From Siphonodentalium dalli (taxonomy: Eukaryota > Mollusca > Scaphopoda > Gadilida > Siphonodentaliidae), in contig CP136062.1 in the NCBI GenBank assembly GCA_032622095.1, forward strand, positions 141,626,351 to 141,690,350: a DNA stretch of 64,000 nucleotides. The letters are read 5' to 3'. Position 1 is the first letter of the stretch; each line of letters starts with the position of its first letter. The notes under the pieces were generated by a model. The model saw nothing but the letters and a program-made list of their open reading frames with translations. It searched no databases and had not been told where the DNA came from. Position numbers and translations under genes: made by a program. Shown piece after piece: positions 36,461 through 48,280 of this stretch.

Positions 36461-36718
36461 AACAAATCAGGCAAGAACCATCACAATACCGGCGATAGAA
36501 CGACTTCCGATGTAACAGTTCCTACACAGTGAAATTTCCCGTCATGCAGAAAATCAAAAAGGTTCCCAGGTTTTGAACTGGTAGAATATAACAAATCAGG
36601 CAAGAACCATCACAATACCGGCGATAGAACGACTTCCGATGTAACAGTTCCTACACAGTGAAATTTCCCGTCATGCAGAAAATCAAAAAGGTTCCCAGGT
36701 TTTGAACTGGTAGAATAT
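36461..36718. repeat. Exact 129-bp tandem duplication
   Basis: 36,461-36,589 and 36,590-36,718 appear identical. The unit starts AACAAATCAGGCAAGAACCA. Identity suggests a recent event. A diverged inverted relative lies at 32,985-33,085. Confidence 0.9.
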
Positions 36719-37120
36719 TATGGGAATTTATGGGCGTAGCCAGAATAGAGCTTTGTGGCATGATCTACATCAAAATAAGTTATCAAATTTGACTCATATA
36801 GCAATATAAGTTTAGCATATCTGGTCATGCAGTAGCATAGTTTTTGTGTCAAAATTAAAACGTTGAACCCTTCAAATGAATTCGTAGAAAGCACCAGTAT
36901 TTGTGATTGCCACAAGCCAAACAAAAAAACAACAAGATAGTTGTAAAATCAAATATTTAGGAACATGTCCATATCTGAGCAAAGCTCGCGTGCGAATGAA
37001 TCAACGGTGACATGATAACACCAGTCGACAGTCGCCACTTAGACACGCCCTCACTCAAGATTATTTACAGCTCCACCCTTTGACTGATTGTTTGACAATT
37101 CTAAACCGCGATGAAGAAAA

Positions 37121-37487
37121 GACGGATTCGTCATCTCAAGTTTAGCCTCGATAAAGCTGGTTTAGCTGGACCGCCGAATTAGATGGTTTAGTTGCCGATT
37201 TAAGCTTATAAAACGCAAACACAATATTGAAATTGACAAAAACTTATCCCCATATGCTTTATATGTGTGACTGCTTCTCGCTTATAAATGTTTAGTCAAA
37301 ATATGACCGCTGTCGTAATTAGGAAAGTACGTTTAATTATCTCGACGAAACAGAGACACTACTGCTAAACCACTGGTCTGGCTGGCCCAGGTTTTCGGGT
37401 TTAAACCATGGATTTTGCTGACTCACGGCGGTTTAAACCTAGAGGTTTACGTAGACCAGGTTTAAACCTGAGATGACGAATCCGGCC
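37121..37487. mobile_element. MITE with GATTCGTCATCTC termini
   Basis: Left GACGGATTCGTCATCTCAAG, right CTGAGATGACGAATCCGGCC. Terminal repeats are about 22 bp. The interior has several TTTAAACC words. No coding frame. Confidence 0.75.
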
Positions 37488-38129
37488 TAACTAAACGTTC
37501 TTATACTCATTACCAAATCAAGAACAGACTAACCAGGAATGCTCGTTACTATGTAACATATTACAATTTAACCTTGTAATATGTTCCTTTTATAGCGTTT
37601 CTTGTATCAAAATGAGCTATAAATATATGTCACAAAAGACTTATGCCACCCCCACACCCTGAGATTCTGAGGGTCCGTCCGTACAAACCAGCTATTTTCC
37701 TTTTGTACAATATGCAATTAGCATTGCTACTTAACTGCCAGTAATTGGATTTGAATATATACATGTATATACGATAGAACGATAGGTATAATCCATTTTA
37801 ATTTCTTCACCAGAGTTACGGTCCTTCTTGGACTTAGAAAATAGCCACATTTTCCTCCTTACAAGTATTTAGCATTTCCCACCCTATAGACTGAGCGTCG
37901 TGGCATATGCACGATTGGTGTTGCACTCGTTGGATTCGCGAGAGATTGATAGCCTCATGCAGACACAGGGGCACGCCCCTAAAAACGAGTAAAAAATTAT
38001 AAATTAAAAACTATAAATTAAAAATGAGCGCGCTACTTTAACAAACACATCAGTATTGATATAATATGTTTTTCGCGGGAGTTCACTATTTCAAATTCGT
38101 CCTCATTTCTAACGGCCATAATTCATAGA
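37488..38129. other. Gene-free spacer before the duplication
   Basis: AT-rich; nothing recognised. Confidence 0.5.
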
Positions 38130-38466
38130 CACCTCAACCGATTCCTAATTTTCCAACGCCAATCGATCGAGAAAAAGCTATATTTTACAAAGTTGCTTCA
38201 CAATTCTTGGATAAACTGCTCGACAACTCATGAAACAGACGATGAACAAAACATGTAACAATGATTGGAATAAACAACTAATCAAGCTGCGCCGGTGCAT
38301 CATTAAAGATAATTTACCCGTGCATTATCTTATATATGCGTACATGTAGCCTCGCATATATATAAGAGAATGCACTGGCTAACAAGGTCAAGGTAGATAT
38401 TTTAAGGCTCTTATATATGCGAGGCTCCATATGGGAGAAAATAAATATGAAGCCCCCTGTCCTCAA

Positions 38467-38686
38467 ACGCTTCTATCAATTAATATTGATTATATTTCGA
38501 ATTTTCTGGTATAATCAATGGTATAATCAATTTGGGACAGTCCAGGGCCCGCGTTCGTTCTGAGCGTATCATGGGCGATAGCTCTATCTAAAACATCTTA
38601 AAATGGTAACGAAAAAATCTCCCACTTGGCCATCGCACTATGTAAGAAAATATCGATATAAAATCAATATTAATTGATAGAAGCGT
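38467..38686. mobile_element. 220-bp MITE, copy 1
   Basis: Ends ACGCTTCTATCAATTAATAT and its complement ATTAATTGATAGAAGCGT. A second hairpin (AGCCTCGCATATATATAAGA / CTTATATATGCGAGGCT) lies just upstream at 38,349-38,426. Confidence 0.75.
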
Positions 38687-40150
38687 GTCCGGAAAGGTGT
38701 CTTCGACTCATATTTACTATTTTATACTCCGGAAACCAGATAAAACATATTTAGGAAGGGATAGACCATCTTTAACTCCAGTGTGGACTAATCAATCTAA
38801 TCCAATGTTGGCATGTCAGTTTCTCAGCCAAAAATACATATCAAGTTCGAATATGGGTTCTGTCCAGTTATTTCGGCATGAGTTACGACTTCGAAATTAC
38901 ATGTACATAGACAAATGTACATGTGCCTGCATGATTTAATAACATTTTGGTTTGCAACATATTTACGCAGTTCGGAATATTTTATCGGAAGTTTGTATAG
39001 AAATACAGGTCGACAAGTTCAACTATGGGTTCAGATCAACGCGTTTTGCACGAGTGGTGCAGACATTTTTCAGACTTGGAATTTATCCAATTTGAAAACA
39101 TATTTGGTTTCTGACTGATAACTCCAGATTTGGTTATTTTCTCGCAACTAAGATTGGTACATGTGTTCTTCAAAACTGCAGGCAACTTCAACGTTTCGAA
39201 TATGGGTAGGGTCCTCCGTTGATTTTGCACGAGTTCTAGCCCTTCTCAACATAATTAATCCGAGTTGATGTAATTATTTATGAGTTTAACAAACTGGCGT
39301 ATTTAGCCACGCCCAAACGATGCTCTTGAATTTAAAACATCTAGTTCCGATAGTTACTACATGTTTTCATTTTATTATTTATTTTGTAATTAAAATATGT
39401 TGATATATTTAGCATTGCTTACTCTCTAAATTGAAGTCGTGACAATGATAGCCTGGGACCCGTTTGTCTCTAGCATGTGACAATAAAGAGCGTTTGTTTA
39501 ATTATTTATTTAAACGGTGAAAATAAAGAGCATTCGTCTACATTATGCGATAAACCTTGAATGCATTTGATAAATATTTCCGACTTTGTCTGACTTTGTT
39601 AAGTCTTTCTCATGCATACAAATTCTGTATAAATAAGTATTTCAGATATTGATCGGCCTATTTTGTTAACAGGAACGCTACAAAAGCAAGACATTCCTAG
39701 ATTTAGTTATTATCCCACTTGCAGGTTGGGGATATACATGATTTGTTTGAACATATTTATTGTGACCCAAATATTACAACATCCTAAAGGACATCGACCG
39801 TTTAAATTTCGAAATGGCACGAGCACACGGAATGCAGTCCATAGAACTAACTATTCACAAAATCATTCCTTTACTTGGAAAACACAATATACCAACATTA
39901 GTCCAGATCGAAGTAGTATAAAACAGAACTTTTATGTGAGTACCCACGACCTGACGACTCAATGTTGGGGGTAACATAAAGTCGGCAAGGCATACGGTAT
40001 TGAGTCGCCATACCCGACCTATAGTCGTCAGTTTGTAAGTTAAAAAAAACAAATGACATTTGAACACTGAAAAACGAAACTATGAATCGTGAACAATTAT
40101 TTATTGTAGTTATGAATCGTGATTCTGATAAACGAAAAGTCTTTTTGCAG
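38687..40150. other. Spacer with weak exon candidates
   Basis: An open frame at 39,663-39,974 is kept in both duplicates (39,663 and 52,710) despite an in-frame insertion in copy 2. It ends near a GTGAGT. No motif recognised. The motif pair ATAAAGAGC lies at 39,483/39,523. Confidence 0.4.
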
Positions 40151-40250
40151 CTTCCTCGAATGCCGCGACGTATACATCTGCCACGAGAAAGACGGTCATG
40201 CACAGCTGTTGCGGCCCAGTTCGTCTGCTCAGAAGTATGCAAATGACTGA
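40151..40250 (+). other. Candidate terminal exon, copy 1
   Basis: After CTTTTTGCAG an island richer in GC than its surroundings reads FLECRDVYICHEKDGHAQLL, RPSSSAQKYAND and stop. In the duplicate only two bases differ in this frame, one silent and one changing the last D to N. An upstream partner exon is not established. Confidence 0.3.
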
Positions 40251-40608
40251 ATTTCATTACAAATCAGACGAGCAATGTCATGAATATCTCAAGTTTTATT
40301 TTTTCAGACAACGATTTGCTTCATTATTAGATAGATTCCGAGTGATATTTTAAAGAAACTGGACTTTGCGAACACCATGCGTGCCTTTAAGCTATAGTTC
40401 CAGGAAGAAACAGTGTATTTTCATTGTTGAATATCCAATAATCGCCAAAGAACAATAACATATCATACCCACAGAGAATGTCCACATAAAATAGTCAATG
40501 CGTATGTGACTTTTCTCCGACGTAACACATCTCGCCCATGAATTTAAACCTGCCACAGAATTAAAGTCCCCACCCTTCAGTAATTAGTACGAATGCAGCT
40601 AGAATTGA

Positions 40609-41115
40609 TCAGTCATCGTTGTGCTTTCCTTTGATGATGTTAACGAACTCATTGTAATTGAAGTGTCCTCCGGATATAGGTGCTTCCTTCCAAGTCCGCG
40701 CGATCTCATCTTTAGTGAAGTTATCTCCCATGTTTTGAAGCAGATCTTTGAGGTATGCTTCCGGAATTGTTCCTTTCCCTTCCTCGTCGAACATTTTGAA
40801 AGCATCAATGAGTGTGCTCTCGGAATCCGTCCCGCCAATTTTCTCGCCAAACAAGGTCAGAAACATCGTGAAGTTAAGCGGACCTGGAGCCTCTTTCAGC
40901 ATCTCTTTAAGATCCTTGTCGTTCGGCGTCTTCCCGAATTGCGAATATATTTCCTTCAAATCAACCAACTCGATCAATCCATCTCTATTAGAATCGATCA
41001 CAGAGAAAGCCTCTTTCAGTTCCTGCATAACTTTTTGTGGGAGTTTGGTGAAGGCTCCTGAAGCGCATTGTTTCGTCTTGTCAGCCATTTCGATTCTTGA
41101 TTTCGATATCGACAA
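40609..41115 (-). CDS. Myosin regulatory light chain (EF-hand), copy 1
   Basis: Regulatory light chain that wraps the neck of a conventional myosin heavy chain; a cytoplasmic or sarcomeric subunit. The frame is 168 codons; the family-typical start is probably MADKTKQ at 41,088, nine codons inside the longer frame. Visible features: LPQKVMQELKEAFSVIDSNR, first EF loop DSNRDGLIELVD (residues 1, 3, 5, 12 intact), APGPLNFTMFLTLFGEKI, FDEEGKGTIPEAYLKDLLQN, and NMGDNFTKDEIARTWKEAPI. The later EF loops lack full Ca ligands, as is normal. No MLCK target R-x-x-S motif near the N-terminus, as in molluscan chains. Intronless, with a TATA box about 60 bp upstream. The protein is identical to copy 2. Confidence 0.92.
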   Translation of the reverse strand: MSISKSRIEMADKTKQCASGAFTKLPQKVMQELKEAFSVIDSNRDGLIELVDLKEIYSQFGKTPNDKDLKEMLKEAPGPLNFTMFLTLFGEKIGGTDSESTLIDAFKMFDEEGKGTIPEAYLKDLLQNMGDNFTKDEIARTWKEAPISGGHFNYNEFVNIIKGKHNDD

Positions 41116-41175
41116 CAGGAACGTATGTCAGCCAGCGAATTGTGAGGTTTGGTGATGCTTTCAGAGTCCTATTCA

Positions 41176-41186
41176 CTTATATAGGG
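41176..41186 (-). promoter_or_regulatory. TATA box of light chain gene, copy 1
   Basis: CCCTATATAAG on the minus strand, 60 bp before the longer ATG and conserved at the same place in copy 2. Confidence 0.65.
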
Positions 41187-41189
41187 GAT

Positions 41190-42009
41190 ACTTGACCATA
41201 TACATACCCGCCGGGTAGCAGGAGCCCACCACAAACCCGCTGGTGGCATATGTGATGTCATGCTGGGCACAGCACCCGGTGTATGGCAATACTCGTATCT
41301 GATATGGCCGGTCAACTAATTGGATATATGTTAATTGGGTATAATACCGGATATATGATGTCATAATTATGTTATATCAACGTCCGTCTTACATATTAAT
41401 TCAGGAATAAACATCCCGCGATTGAGGGCTGCTGAGTATACGCATTCATCCTCCATACCCACATCTTGTCCCTGTTTTCAATCTGTGGATTTCTATAATA
41501 TAATTAGTAATAATTCATAAACGACCATCCCTTTTATCTGGTCATGCAAGCACCACGCCCGATGTCAGTCCATGCATGCTATCAATCCATGGGGAACCGC
41601 AGAGCGATTTTAGTCTAGACGCTGTTGCTTTGTCCAGATTGCGGTTTAAATATATATTCAGGTTTTCGACGTCCGATTACAACATAGTAATTATATCATA
41701 ATATCATCTTCTGTTGTGTTCTGTTGAAAAAATGCAGAAAACTTAATATGACTTATAAACTAGACCTAAAATACCAAAGAATATAATTAAGTTATTGAAA
41801 ATTTGACCAATAAATTCTTTTTGTCCCTTTAAAACAACGAAATTGTCTGAAATATTTGCATTGAAAATTCAATATCAAACAAAATAACGCATTTTACGTG
41901 GCACTTCTCGTTCCAAACCTGCTATTCTATACATACATTTGTAAGATTCAAAATAAATGGTAATTATGTCATATATCATAATAATTAGTCTGGAACCCTG
42001 AATAGATCT
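41190..42009. other. Gene-free spacer upstream of the light chain gene
   Basis: Conserved with 54,160-54,989 but no frame is preserved. Probably promoter and intergenic sequence. Confidence 0.5.
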
Positions 42010-42863
42010 TTAATATTTTGGACATGCATAGGGATATTTTGAAGTCCATGTTTGCAAAAGATAAGATATTGTGACCACGTTTTGACTCAGAACTACTGGC
42101 CTTGATGACGGTCGAATATAGCCGTTAGACTTGGATCTTTCAATATCCAACAGAGCAGCAACACAAGCAGCTACGTCTGGTGTCAGATTGCCAACTTTAT
42201 TGGTACCGTCGAACACGGCAACAGTATTCTTGTCGTGCCCAGTTTGATTCTCGCATTAGGCGGGCACCATCAGGGGTGGTCCAAACGTTAGCCATTTTTT
42301 GTGGGATAAGGCCGGCGGTTACCAATGTGTGCTCTCGTTTTTCGAGTTGTTGAGATTGACTTTCGTGACAATTATTGTTGTCACTGCATTGGAGCTTAAG
42401 ACGCTTCCATGATTGAATGGTATTGAATTGAAGATCTGCGTGCACTTTGAATGCTTCTTTATAAAAGCGCTTTTTTGTGGATTGATCGAGCATTCAATCG
42501 CTAGGCTGGTGGGCAATCCCCAGACGTGGTCACACCACCATCGGCACAAATACTGGCATCGCTGGCGACTACACGCGATTCTTGGTAACCGTGCCCACAT
42601 ACCACGTTGATAATTCCGTCTTCACATATACAAACATTGATTGGTTTGTCCTCTTTGTCTGGTGGATTGGCGACTGCTGTTCTGCAAGACTTGTAGTTTC
42701 ATCATCCTGTTCATCTTGGGTTTCTTGTTCGCTTCCCAACGATACGTCATTTTGTTCAGCATCACTAGAACAACCACATAGTAACATCACAGTCTCATCA
42801 CAGTTATATATTTTGCTCCGGATTATATCGCAAGACGTTCGATTCGAGTGTTGTCCCCAATAA
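42010..42863 (-). pseudogene. Decayed minus-strand gene of unknown function, copy 1
   Basis: Protein-like stretches lie in order on the minus strand but in different frames. They are YNCDETVMLLCGCSSDAEQN with an acidic tail, a cysteine-containing ICEDGIINVVCGHGYQESRV segment, SWKRLKLQCSDNNNCHESQS, and finally TVAVFDGTNKVGNLTPDVAA to CPKY (stop at 42,010). All pieces recur in copy 2 with mostly conservative changes. Either short introns separate them or frameshifts predate the duplication. I do not recognise the family. Confidence 0.4.
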
Positions 42864-44579
42864 GGTGAAGTGTAATTCCCTAGAACAGTATATCAATACT
42901 TTTTCAACTACAAACTGTGGAACACAAATTACTATTTCTTACAATACTTAAGAGCTGTAAATATTAAGTTCACTTGTATATTATGGTGCGCTAGAACATG
43001 TACTTACTTTTATCCGTTGGGCGTGTTGGGTCGATTTATCTATAGGTAACTTATAGGTATTCACAGGTAAATTGAGACATTGAAATTGAATCAAAATCCT
43101 GGTTCCGTGCCTACCAGAATTATAAACTAAACATTAGTTCACCATTCACATAAAGAGGAACATCTAACTTTTATAGGGTAATGATTCTGACAAAGTCTGC
43201 ATGGGGCGTATGTAGTTTCGAACTAATCTGCCACATATATTGTGGCCTGCTGAACTGTTCCTCCACCAAGCAAAATAATTTTCTGACATGCATGGGAAGG
43301 GAAAAATATCGTATAATGTAGAGGGGATCTTATTGATTTGGCTATATATTGCCCATTCAATGTTTTCAGCAAATAATTGGAAGGGTATTGGTGTTTTTCA
43401 GCAATCCTAAAGTCGTCAGTGCCGTCCTAATGTCGCCAGCTTGAAAAAAAAGGCTTTTATATCAACACGGAGAAGTAACGATGGAAGATAGGTAACTCTA
43501 AATGAACTTCACACCCTCTCTTCCACGATGTAACCCAACTAGAAAGTAAACAATCACGGTTTTAATGTACACCTATTTTTCGATAATATTGTCGCCAGTG
43601 ATTGCTTCCAGCTGGGTACAAACATAGTACTTACGAAATATGTTTATTTCTGTGAGAACATATACGTATGCCGTTTGATGGCAGTGATTACTTTCGATTT
43701 GTGGCGAGATAATTGATCTTTCTAAACACGCGACACTTGAACTTATTTTGCCTCGCACTAGAACGAGATTAACTGACGACATTACATAGGTGACGACTTT
43801 ATGTCGATGTACGTTAGATTGCAATTTTATATGAGCATATTGGATGAGGGTGCACATGGGATTGAACATAAGTTATATAACTTAGATTAGTTCCTCTTCC
43901 TGTTCACTGAAGATCACCGAGCTACTATGTATCTGAAATGTGTAAAATAGTGTAGAATACGTTGAAATTCCGATACTGAATATGATAATTAATAAAAACT
44001 TGGCATAAGTTGCTGTGGCCCATGTTACTTACGTTGGGCAATACTCAATTCGTATATTCGGTCATGAGGACGTGAAGAATTACAATACCCCCTCCCTGTG
44101 TTGAACCATCGCACCTAACTGGATCAGAAAGCCTCTAATTTGAATGTCCTCTTATATGGAAATTAGTGTCAATATGAGTTTCAGTGAAACGTAAGATAAC
44201 ATAGCACATGTCGTTTATTCGCTATAGGTATGTGTCTAATACTGATATGAACTATTGATAAGAAGTTTTGGTCACCGTTGGCCGATATATTTTCTGGGCC
44301 TGGAATTTGATGAATGTCGCCGCACCTAATCAATAGAATTTCTTGATTCGGTTCCGGCGTATCAAATGAAAAGTCCCTATCGAGTTTCTCCGTTTACTAA
44401 TTCTTCAAGAGCCATTCGAGATGGTGTTATAATTCATTCGTCCGTACGTCCATCCGTGTGTGAGTACTTGTGTCCGACCGAGCAAATATCGCAGCCAGGG
44501 GTTGTTGGATCTGAGTGAAATTGACATGGTTGGCAAACAGGAGGCCTTTTAAAAGACGTTGTTCGCATTTTCTGTTCTG
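42864..44579. other. Gene-free spacer, copy 1
   Basis: Contains several GTCGTCAG / GTCGCCAG words (43,411, 43,431, 43,591 and inverted near 43,774). No gene supported. Confidence 0.5.
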
Positions 44580-44620
44580 TTGTGTATAACAAATATCCTT
44601 TTCGTATCTATATATAAACA

Positions 44621-44759
44621 AATGGGCGGTCTCTTGGTGCTTACATTTTTGTACCTCGTTCCGGTCGTGTCGTGTACAGATATTTCTCAAAATGGTAGCT
44701 ATCTAATGCCAAAATCTAGTGATTATTGTGTGAATGGGTGGTTTCGCCTACTTGTCTGA
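44621..44759 (+). other. Signal-peptide-like reading frame, repeat R1a
   Basis: MGGLLVLTFLYLVPVVSC followed by TDISQNGSYLMPKSSDYCVN looks like a cleavable signal peptide and a short secreted stub, possibly a first exon. The block from about 44,580 to 44,740 recurs at 47,562-47,722, where one extra T in the T run breaks it, and in copy 2 (57,520 and 61,018, interrupted). It may be a small dispersed repeat rather than a gene. Confidence 0.35.
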
Positions 44760-46620
44760 TGTCTTGATCTTTGAACACACAAAAAGAAATCGCATGCAAC
44801 AATTCTAATCCCGCTTTCTATAAGCCATAATTATATCAGTCCATCGTCAAAGCTTCATTGGAAGACTCGCGTTGCAGGGATGCGAGTACAAATGTCCTAC
44901 TGAAGCATAACAGTACGATGATAAAACAAAATCGTTGCATGCAAGACTTGTGGTGATCACTGGTCGGAGAAGGCCGGCCCCTTAGATCGAATATTTTGTT
45001 TTTACAAATTTCCCAATGTATACATTTTATGACCACTGTTTTTACTATAACTCTAAATCCGTGTCTTTGTTTCAGTTCAAGATACAAACCATAATGAACT
45101 ATCAGGTTTAAATGAGGTAGCAATCAACGATTTCTGGTCATTTTCACAATTTTGAGTGGTTACTGTACTACAACCTTCTGCTGCACCATGGTCATTGACA
45201 AACAGCACACGAATGTTTGGCTACAAGAGACAGAAAATGCACTAAGCATTCAACTGTCTGTACTTTGACTGGACTGTCACATCACAAATTGAATTATCTC
45301 CCTTAGACTGTCCATGCAATACACCAATTTTTAACCATTGTTTGGCCGAAAGTGGTCGTCTTCGGCCCCATAGTTAACCATGACAGAGCGAATGTCAGTC
45401 TATGGTCACCTTGTGAGCAGATAGAACCTAGATAGATGTAAGATGTTTTAAAAACTAAAGACAAATTATCGTATCAATTTTGAAATTTTGTTTTGGAACT
45501 GGAGAAGACTGTTTTCAAGGGAGATAAATCAAGCTCTTTTCCGGTGTATTACCACATTGAGCTGGTCCACACCAGATACGAAACACATATATCGTAATTC
45601 AAACATCATCCCATTTTGTGAACTATGGTATCTTTATAAAATAATTAAACCATTAAAACAGTACTCACATTAATAACAAATGTCGAACTGACAGTTACAG
45701 CCCTTATATGCTTAAAATCCTATTTTTCAGCCCTCCTACAACCCCATGAAATCGTGTATGGATACTTGAACTATAACGCATAGTATTGTCGATGACAGTG
45801 TTGCCGTGCACGAACGTGCTTATGTAGCCTAAATTGTTTATTTCAGATGGTTGGAACTAATATTTTGCCTGAATTTCGGTATGTTTGTTCTGTCAGTCAC
45901 ATGCCCCTTGTTTCGAATTTACAAAACACCACATTTCCACCACGTTCTTTTGACGATATTTGACCCAGAAGCAAACAATGGCAAAGCGAATGGCAGCAAA
46001 TAATCATACCATCGCATGTTAGAACTATGCTGGCATTAACCTATATTGGAATTAGAAATAAACCCATCGCAGTGGTTGGCTCTCAATGCCTTTTCCTTCA
46101 GAAATAATGCAGCGGTCAGAAGTGTTATAAATGCGGATTCTAGTTTCCCTACACGCATTCCAGAAGCGCAGCTCTAATGATTGAGTTACATGTAACCATG
46201 CATATGGCAATATAAATTGTAACATTATATACGTCGAACGTGTGCGCGTGCCAGGGAATACCCAAAACAAATGTGTGTCATAAATCTAACTCAGAACCGA
46301 AAGCATTCAGTTTTAGTTTTCAGTAATATATTCATACGCTTAACATCTGATGCATCTATACAATTCGCTTGTTTAATTGACATTATACTCAATTTTACAC
46401 CGCGCTCAGTGAAGCGAGTAAATACTTCAAATTCACGGAGCAAGTGGGAAGCGCCGATGCATGTTGTGACACGAATTTGATTGCAACGCAAAGTAAACAC
46501 TTCATTGCCACTCGAAAGCTGTGTTGTAGTACTCGAAAGATCGCCGAACCAATCAAATAGCGTTGATTAGGCGGAACAGAGGCCACTACGTTCTTGTAAA
46601 AACACCCCCGTCCAGACCCC
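44760..46620. other. Gene-free spacer, copy 1
   Basis: A TTTGTTTCAG acceptor-like site at about 45,073 is followed by QDTNHNELSGLNEVAINDFW and a stop. This could be a terminal exon, but nothing supports it beyond that. Otherwise no gene. Confidence 0.4.
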
Positions 46621-46627
46621 GTGCAAG

Positions 46628-46635
46628 TATATAAA
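46628..46635 (+). promoter_or_regulatory. TATA box of nanos, copy 1
   Basis: TATATAAA about 107 bp before the ATG; the counterpart in copy 2 is TATATATAAAT at 60,099. A conserved leader follows. Confidence 0.65.
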
Positions 46636-46734
46636 CCCAGATTGGTTTCATATCAAACCATATCATTCGTTCACTGTCACTCGATCGTTCTAAATCATAA
46701 CCATTTCAGTCGAAAATTAGAAATTATCATCATT

Positions 46735-47359
46735 ATGTCATCAGTTGCAGGCATCGACATGAAAGGGGGACTTTTTGGTTTCCTTATAGATTCAGCGTTT
46801 ACGTTCAGTGATCAGGATATTTCACAATCGCATGGGAAAATAACCAGGTCGTGTGTATATCAACACATCTCGAGTACCTTGCTTCAATTCGATCGAACGC
46901 CACAGATGATTTCAATGTGAATGGCACGGAGGTCGACCTTGACGACTATGATTCCTACCAAGCTCAACTGAGGGGTCACAATGTCAGCAGTTCCATTCTG
47001 TTTTCTATGGGGTGTGATGCAGCGACAGATTCGAAAGACAAGAAAGGAATCAAGCGAGCATGTGCCGAAGCCGTTCTGCCCCAAACAAGAGACCGGTAGT
47101 GAACAGTTTAAGGAACAAATATTGCGTTTTCTGCAAACACAGTAAAAAGCCAGCACGGTTGTACAAAAGTCACCTTGTAAAAGACGACAATGATGTAGTT
47201 ATCTGTCCCATTCTCCGACGGTACAAGTGCCCTCTATGTGGTGTTAATGGTGACAACGCTCACACGATCAAGTATTGTCCATCATACGACGGGATATCCA
47301 TGAGCGTTGCCGTAGCCAGGAGAAGAAAGTTCGACAGCAAGAGAGTCAGGCCTTCATGA
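46735..47359 (+). CDS. nanos: Nanos zinc-finger protein, copy 1 (putatively two short introns)
   Basis: Post-transcriptional repressor of germ-line and stem-cell mRNAs, acting with Pumilio and the CCR4-NOT complex in the cytoplasm. The ATG at 46,735 opens MSSVAGIDMKGGLFGFLIDS. A middle part reads DFNVNGTEVDLDDYDSYQAQ. The C-terminal finger pair spans about 47,120-47,290: CVFCKHSKKPARLYKSH, then CPILRRYKCPLCG, NAHTIKYCP. This fits C-x2-C-x12-H-x10-C-x7-C-x2-C-x7-H-x4-C exactly, the Nanos signature. The three parts are in three frames. A GT-AG segment at about 46,853-46,905, and another from 47,012 or 47,014 to 47,106 or 47,099, would join them. Small protein of about 160 residues. A recognisable NOT1-binding motif is not evident. 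Confidence 0.85.
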
Positions 47360-47403
47360 GCTGCAAGCCATATTAGCACACGCTATGTGTCTAAAGGCCC
47401 GTT

Positions 47404-47790
47404 TTGTTTAAATATTATTCAATTGTTATATATATGCCTTTAATTTATGTTGGTGCGCATGTAAATTTGAAACATGCGCACAATTTGTATTGTATAAATA
47501 AACAATTTGTAATGAATTATATGCAAAGAAGCTTTTACATATTAGGCAATAAAATTGTGTATAACAAATATCCTTTTCGTATCCATATATAAACAAATGG
47601 GCGGTCTCTTGGTGCTTGCATTTTTTTGTACCTCGTTCCGGTCGTGACGTGTACAGATATTTCTCAAAAATGGTAGCTATCTAATGCCAAAATCTGGTGA
47701 TTATTGTGTGAATGGGTGAACAACGCCAGACCAGCTTAACCTCTGAGGGGGGTGTTTCTTATACAGTTTAATTGCACTCAGTTAAGAATA
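47404..47790 (+). other. Nanos 3' region and repeat R1b
   Basis: AATAAACAATTTGTAATG near 47,497 could serve polyadenylation. 47,562-47,722 is the second copy of the signal-peptide-like block, with its frame broken by an added T. Confidence 0.45.
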
Positions 47791-48280
47791 AGTATAATTG
47801 GGGTGGGGTCCATTTTTGTTCTGTGGACCTGTGTCGAGAAATGGCATGGGTCGCCCATTTTACACCGGGTTGGGTTGTGGGGCCACCATACAACACTCTT
47901 TGTATGAACTAAATATGTCAAGGGGTGCTTGAAGGGGCCGAGAAATTGCATGGGTACCTAGTTGAACCCCTCTGTACGGCAGCCTTTTTGGGTCGGGTGG
48001 GTGTGTGGTGAATATTTGTATTGTCTTTGTGTGCCACCATACACCACTCTGTTTGACATAAATCGGTTAAGGGCCAAGAAATGTCATGGGTCCATATATG
48101 ACTCCCTCTGGACGCCGGCCATTTTTGGATCGGGCGGGGTAAGTGGAGTGAATATTTAGATTGGTTTGGGGTCCGCCCTACAACACCATTTGTCAAAAAA
48201 CTGAATAGGTCAAGGGGCCCTATTTGAACCCATCTGGACATGCAGTGGCCATTTTGGAGCGGGGTTGGTGTGTGAATAGA
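47790..48280. repeat. Degenerate tandem repeat of about 150 bp, copy 1
   Basis: Three to four units share GGCATGGGTC / CATGGGTCC, CCACCATACAACACTCT and a GGGTCGGGTGGG-like stretch. Conserved in copy 2 at 62,460-62,945. Confidence 0.65.

Noticed and set aside
40621-41155. Long plus-strand open frames of 146 and 135 codons over the light chain gene (and at 53,593-54,127)
   Set aside because: They lie antisense to the light chain frame and exist because of its codon bias. The observed silent changes alter these antisense proteins.
44604-44620. TATATATAAACAA just before the signal-peptide-like ATG as a promoter
   Set aside because: Only about 6 bp separate it from the ATG, too close for a TATA box to drive that start codon.
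45488-45673. Open frame kept in both duplicates (45,488 and 58,384)
   Set aside because: Short, lacks a motif, and starts at a non-conserved base context. Conservation there matches the background of the duplication.
46842-46905. AACCAG|GTCGTG as the first nanos intron donor
   Set aside because: It gives the wrong phase and an immediate stop with the CACAG acceptor. The donor at 46,853 keeps the frame in both copies, although its consensus is weaker.
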